From Ralstonia pickettii DTP0602 (GTDB lineage: Bacteria; Pseudomonadota; Gammaproteobacteria; Burkholderiales; Burkholderiaceae): a stretch of DNA of 64,000 bases. The translations under genes and the position numbers were made by a program. Where the stretch lies: assembly GCA_000471925.1 (NCBI GenBank), contig CP006667.1, positions 2,914,001 to 2,978,000 of the forward strand, written 5' to 3'. The notes under the pieces are model-generated. The model was given only the letters and a program-made list of their open reading frames with translations, was not told the origin of the DNA and made no database searches. Shown in pieces: positions 60,701 through 64,000 of the stretch (positions are counted from its first letter, which is position 1; the number at the start of each line of letters is the position of its first letter).

Positions 60701-61308
60701 TCGCCGACGGTATCAACCAGCGTTTCCCAGGCGGCGCGCAGGTCTTCGTATTGCGGCGTGGCTAGCGCGCGCCAGACCGGGGCCCAGGCTTCGCGCTTCA
60801 TGCGCAGCGCGTCTTCGCGCAATGCCGCGCCCGGCACGATGCCCGACGCCAGCGGCGCGCCGCGCAGCAGTGTGCCGAACCAGCCGTGGAAGGTGTCGAT
60901 CGCCATGCGCCCGGGCGCGGCCAGCACCTGCGCGTGCAGGCCGCGCGCGCGTGGCAGCGCATCGCGCGCGGCCTCCGGGGTCAGGCCGCGCTGCACCAGC
61001 GCGGCGACCACGTCCTCATCGCTGTCGCGCGAGAGTTGGGCCAGCACTTCCAGCAGGCGGTCGCGCATCTCTTCCGCGGCCTTGCGCGTGAAGGTAATCG
61101 CCAGGATCTCGTGCGGCGCGGCGCCGGCCAGCAGCAGGCGTACTAGCCGCGCCACCAGCAGCCAGGTCTTGCCGCTGCCGGCGCAGGCCTCGACCACGAC
61201 CGAGCGGGCGGGGTCGCAGGCCGCGCGTGTGAACTCGGCCTCGGAAACCGGGTTGCCGTCGCGCTGGTAGGGCTGGACCTGGGCGTGGAGTGGATCGTGG
61301 ACCATCAT
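57709..61308 (-). CDS. addA: AddA-type UvrD-family helicase/nuclease
   Basis: From the ATG at 61308 the product is 1199 aa. Superfamily 1A helicase motifs are clear: VEACAGSGKTWLLV (Walker A, near 40-53), ITFTRKAAEEMRDR, LLLDEFQDTNPLQW (motif II), FLVGDPKQSIYRFR (motif III) and LTVHAAKGLEAP (motif V). The C-terminus has a PD-(D/E)XK nuclease (VVIVDYKLRLL with downstream QLGRY). It should process double-strand breaks to load RecA. The start overlaps the addB stop by ATGA; an adjacent ATG at 61305 is an alternative. RecBCD genes are not in this window. Confidence 0.9.
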   Translation of the reverse strand: MMVHDPLHAQVQPYQRDGNPVSEAEFTRAACDPARSVVVEACAGSGKTWLLVARLVRLLLAGAAPHEILAITFTRKAAEEMRDRLLEVLAQLSRDSDEDVVAALVQRGLTPEAARDALPRARGLHAQVLAAPGRMAIDTFHGWFGTLLRGAPLASGIVPGAALREDALRMKREAWAPVWRALATPQYEDLRAAWETLVDTVGDFQARALLDAMFHARSEWWAMQEGGDPMQALSDCLGEDAQGDVLLQALADEGWRDACETLALRLGAGGKTEQTHATRITDALMAITAWRESGAQPGKACERVFAQLRAAFFTTAGEPRSLRRTAALVKAAGGEGMVDALMDEHASICAMLDDISARCCEAAVLAINKALFCIGDALLTRYQQHKHDQRAMDFADLEWQAARLMSDEETATYLQVRLDARYRHLLLDEFQDTNPLQWRILQGWLAGYAGLGERPTVFLVGDPKQSIYRFRRADARLFGAAGEMLRSAFGATVLRTNRTRRNRAEVLDWVNAVFDAARTEGRYPLYETQTSALADGGGPVWLLPLVEPEDKAEASVDDADDAQAEEASAHRDTLLQPRRQAGDSLRLEEGRRVAAWLRQVRDNVPVHEGGTTRPARWSDMHLLVRRKTHLADYERALREAGIPCLSPRRGGLLATLEALDLSALLAFLMTPESDLDLAHVLKSPLVGATDDDLVAMAQIEGEGSWWSRIEAGGLPEHVSDALREGVPRLRQWLRIAPHQPVHDLIDQIFHGGEVRRRYAEAAPPDIREQVLANLDAFLKLSLDLDGGRYPSLPKFIDELQEIRRGDEGESPDEGGMGESAEDVEPAEDDPAYAGLDAVHILTVHAAKGLEAPFVVLLDANHSEPAADKGGILVDWPPSSPVPRHFSAYGKRSERGLARAPLFEAEVALTERENWNLLYVAMTRAQQGLLVSGVKGRASRSSSGDANAEIAGSWYVRLQAAGVGEMVPAYPGEQADAQNRAPTLARLSEPVRFTDFRLRYRDAVDEGQSIAFEEEGAPEAEDDGIVFNAAAARHGELVHALLERLTRYPEAFAGVPDMDTVLRWFPLSGAHTEQARQAWRQQVEEAVEAVGAMLQAPALAPLLTAGEARNEVELYDARGRLLRIDRLVEFEDRVVIVDYKLRLLPQEHAAYRAQLGRYVAAVAPMFPGKRIEAGVATADGEWIPAERLVQPMLAQQGSLF

Positions 61309-64000
61309 GATGTCAGCACCGGCACGGCGGTGGATTCCCAGAAGCCCTTGCGGCACAGGCCGCGGGCGGTGCAATACAGGCAGGCGGAGGCATCGCCGAA
61401 CGCGGGCAGCTTCGCGCCCTGGCGCAGGCGCATCACGTCGTTGCGCATCTGCCGTTCCAGCCAGGTGACGGCGGCTTCGAAATCGGGCAGGCCGACTTCG
61501 CGCTGCGCGGCCGGGGTGCCTTCACGGGCGCCCTCCAGCGAGACCCAGCTGCCGCCGACCGCGTCAGCCCGCAGCAGGCCGTAGAACGGCAACTGGCAGT
61601 CTTCCTCGACTTCGGCCAGCTTGCGCTTGAGCCGGGTGGCGCTTTGGGTCTTGTAGTCGAGCACGGCGTGCGCGCCGTCCGGGCCCTGGTCGAGCCGATC
61701 GATACGGCCGGTCAGGCGCAGCGGCTGGCCGTCGGGCATTGGCAGGTCGATGCCCGCGTCGAGCTCGCCGCCGCGCCAGAACCAGCCCTCGGCCTCGCGC
61801 GCGGACTGCCAGGCGACGTAGGACGCCATCACCTCGCGCCAGCGCCGGTAGTAGGCAATGGCATTGCCGTCCTCGGCCATCAGCGCGCCGAACACGTCGT
61901 CGGAGATCTCGCGCAGGCGCGCGAGGCGCTGCGCTTCAGAGAGCGTCTCGCCGCGCTCGCGCCGCGCCTGCAGATCCTTGTGGTAGCGCAGCAGAACGCG
62001 ATGCAGGTGTTCGCCGATCTCGCGCTTCTCCAGCTCGTCGCTGACCGTTTCAAGGCCGGCCAGGCCCAGCATGCGGCCGGCAAAGAACTGGTACGGGCAG
62101 CGGCGCAGCATGTTGTAGGCCTGCGCGCTCCAGCGCACCGGCACCAGCTCCGCCGCGGCCTCGGGCGCCGGCATGCCGCGGACATCGGCAAACGTCTCGT
62201 GCGCCTGCGGTGCGGCGTTGGCCTCGATGCTGACACCACTGCGCGTGCAGCACGCCGCCAGCCGTTCGATCCAGCCCGACACATGGTGCGGTTCGCCGCG
62301 GCTGCCGTAGCGTTGCCACGTCATCACCACGTCGGCGTTGTTCAACAGCACTTCGGCGAGGTCGCGCGCCTGTTGTGCAAAGCGGGCCTCGCGGTCTTCC
62401 AGGTCCAGCTCGCGCCGCATCTGGTTGGAGAAGAACATTAGCTCGGCGGCACTGGACGGCAGCTGCGCGTCATCGCAGCCGACGATCACCACGCCCTCGA
62501 AACGACGCATGCGTGCGCCGTTCAGCGGCAGGATGGTGATGCGCGCCGGGCCGCTGGCCGAGGGCTCTTTATAGGCGACCGATTCGAGCAGCGCCGCCAG
62601 CATCGCGCGGAATTCGCCCTGCGACAGCGTGGCATGCCCGCCGGTCTCGTCCTGCGGCAGCTCCTGCAGCCGCGCCAGCGCATCGAGCAGCTGGCTGCCG
62701 GCATCGTCAGCGGCCAGCGCCGTACGCATGCCAAGCGTGTCGAGCATGCCGTCGAGCCGTTCCAGCCAGGTGGCGAGCGGATGCTGGGCGAGGCCGCGCG
62801 GCCAGCGCGCGGCCTCGTCGGCGAGCAAGGCGATCAGTCCGCGTGCCGCGCTGCGTGGCGCTTCGCCCGCGTCCTCCTCTTCGGCAGACGCTTGCGGCAC
62901 GGTTGTCGGTTCGCTGCCGAACAGTTGGCGCAGCCGCGCCCAGCCGCCGGTAATGCCTTCGCGGCGTACCTGGCGCTCCAGCAGCGCGATGGCCAAGCCG
63001 CGCTTGGCAACATCCGGCAGGCAGAACGGGCTCTTGAGCAGGTCGAGCAGCGCGGCGGTATCGCCGTCGCGCACCAGCAGGTCGAACCAGCGCATCAGCG
63101 CGGCGGCGGCGCGCGTGGTGGACAGCTTCCAGCCGGTCTCGTCGCGCACCGGCGCACCGGCGCGCGCCAGCAAGGCGCGCGCGCGCCGTGCCACCACGCG
63201 GTCGTGCGCGACCAGCGCGACATTGCGGCGGCCTTCGTTGAGCCACTGCACCAGCTGCGCGGCGGCGGCCGCGGCCTCATCCTCGAAGCGCGCGCTGCCG
63301 ACCACGCGGATGGCGGGTCGTTGCGGCGGCAGCGCGGGCATGGCGGGGAGCGGTGATGCGGCTTCGGCGTTGTCGGTGTCGTTGGCGATTTGCGCTTCCG
63401 GCCAGAGCGCCAGCAGCGTCTGGTACCAGTCGGCATCCGTCTCGCCCTGCCCGGTCCAGTCATAGCCGACCTGCATCACCGGCACCAGCTCGGCGGCATC
63501 GCGCAGGAACGCGGCTTCCAGCGGCGTGGGCGGCGTCGGGGCGATCCAGATCACCGGGCCGCGCAGCTGCTGCGACAGCTCGCGCAAGGCGCGGCGCCGC
63601 GCGGGCAGCGGATCGTCCGGCCCGGACAACGCCTGCCAGAATGCCAGCACGATGCGCGCCTCTTCGCCGAGGAAGCGCTCCGACAGGTGCGAATAGGTCC
63701 GCTCCAGCGCCCCTTGCAGCAACCCGGCGCGGTCGTCGCCATCGATCTCGTCGTCGCGGATGGCAGCGTCCTCAAGCCAGCGCGCATTGAGTTCGTCGCA
63801 AATCGCAAGCAGCGTCTGCGACAGCCCCCACGCCGCGGTCTCGTTCTGCGCGCCGAAGGCACGGCGCAGCCAGTCCTGCCCGCGCACCGCCTGTTGCACC
63901 GCCAGCAGGCGTGCGGCATGGCTGCGCACCGGCGTGCCGTCGGGCGGCAGGTCAAGCAGCCAGTGGCCCAGCGTCAGCACGCGCGGCAGCAGCCGCGGGC
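61305..64000 (-). CDS. addB: AddB-type PD-(D/E)XK nuclease with Fe-S site (partial, 5' end outside window)
   Basis: The open frame enters from the right edge (PRLLPRVLTLGHWLLDLP) and runs to the stop at 61305-61307, giving about 898 visible codons; the start lies beyond the window. The N-terminal part is a degenerate helicase fold, and the C-terminal part has the nuclease motif HAVLDYKTQ and four Cys in the AddB arrangement: one in RRCPYQFFAGRM and three in CLYCTARGLC near the C-terminus, which hold a 4Fe-4S cluster in known AddB. It is the partner of AddA encoded directly downstream with a 4-bp overlap. Confidence 0.88.
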   Translation of the reverse strand, partial: PRLLPRVLTLGHWLLDLPPDGTPVRSHAARLLAVQQAVRGQDWLRRAFGAQNETAAWGLSQTLLAICDELNARWLEDAAIRDDEIDGDDRAGLLQGALERTYSHLSERFLGEEARIVLAFWQALSGPDDPLPARRRALRELSQQLRGPVIWIAPTPPTPLEAAFLRDAAELVPVMQVGYDWTGQGETDADWYQTLLALWPEAQIANDTDNAEAASPLPAMPALPPQRPAIRVVGSARFEDEAAAAAAQLVQWLNEGRRNVALVAHDRVVARRARALLARAGAPVRDETGWKLSTTRAAAALMRWFDLLVRDGDTAALLDLLKSPFCLPDVAKRGLAIALLERQVRREGITGGWARLRQLFGSEPTTVPQASAEEEDAGEAPRSAARGLIALLADEAARWPRGLAQHPLATWLERLDGMLDTLGMRTALAADDAGSQLLDALARLQELPQDETGGHATLSQGEFRAMLAALLESVAYKEPSASGPARITILPLNGARMRRFEGVVIVGCDDAQLPSSAAELMFFSNQMRRELDLEDREARFAQQARDLAEVLLNNADVVMTWQRYGSRGEPHHVSGWIERLAACCTRSGVSIEANAAPQAHETFADVRGMPAPEAAAELVPVRWSAQAYNMLRRCPYQFFAGRMLGLAGLETVSDELEKREIGEHLHRVLLRYHKDLQARRERGETLSEAQRLARLREISDDVFGALMAEDGNAIAYYRRWREVMASYVAWQSAREAEGWFWRGGELDAGIDLPMPDGQPLRLTGRIDRLDQGPDGAHAVLDYKTQSATRLKRKLAEVEEDCQLPFYGLLRADAVGGSWVSLEGAREGTPAAQREVGLPDFEAAVTWLERQMRNDVMRLRQGAKLPAFGDASACLYCTARGLCRKGFWESTAVPVLTS

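Overview
The window is a high-GC stretch of a betaproteobacterial chromosome. Gene content and order (der-hfq-hflX-hflK-hflC, surE-pcm-nlpD-rpoS, dnaX-ybaB-recR, Bug-type binding protein) point to Burkholderiaceae, most likely Cupriavidus/Ralstonia. This is inference from recognised families; no database search was run. Almost all of it is conserved core genome. I see no prophage, insertion sequence, CRISPR array or secretion cluster.

Layout. 1-3.8 kb (minus): an EI24 membrane protein cut by the left edge, then a tightly packed YVTN beta-propeller / polysaccharide deacetylase / sterol desaturase-type hydroxylase set. 3.9-13.2 kb: hrpA and argA diverge across 23 bp, followed by the Fe(II)-trafficking protein, rpiA, tal, a Sir2 deacylase and rlmB. 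13.3-16.1 kb: rnr (minus), with tRNA-Leu(CAG) firing in the opposite direction from a promoter that overlaps the rnr start. 16.5-34.1 kb: a long minus-strand block, read from its 5' end: ndk, rlmN, pilW, a RodZ-like gene, ispG, hisS, a YfgM-like gene, bamB, der, hfq, hflX, hflK, hflC, a possible 35-aa leader ORF, hisZ, purA and a phosphoribosyltransferase. It covers isoprenoid, outer-membrane assembly, ribosome GTPase, RNA chaperone and membrane protease control functions.

34.4-42.2 kb: a Bax-inhibitor-1 family protein, rlmD, an EEP-family hydrolase, then surE-pcm-nlpD-rpoS with a DEDD exonuclease coupled to rpoS by an ATGA overlap. 42.4-51.2 kb is the more accessory part: a quinone oxidoreductase, the 3' stump of a porin gene beside a repeat-like element, an orphan nitrate/sulfonate-type ABC transporter, and a cluster of a Bug binding protein, an HMG-CoA-lyase-like enzyme, a CaiB/BaiF CoA-transferase and a LysR regulator. 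The last cluster reads as uptake, CoA activation and cleavage of a branched dicarboxylate. 51.3-64 kb: recR, ybaB and dnaX, a B12-dependent ribonucleotide reductase, the 4.5S SRP RNA, and an AddAB-type helicase-nuclease pair whose AddB runs off the right edge.

The best candidates for something new are the predicted dicarboxylate (possibly 3-hydroxy-3-methylglutarate) pathway, the palindromic -10 box shared by hrpA and argA, the rpoS-coupled exonuclease, the deacetylase with a changed metal motif in its three-gene envelope set, and two small ORFs in unusual contexts.
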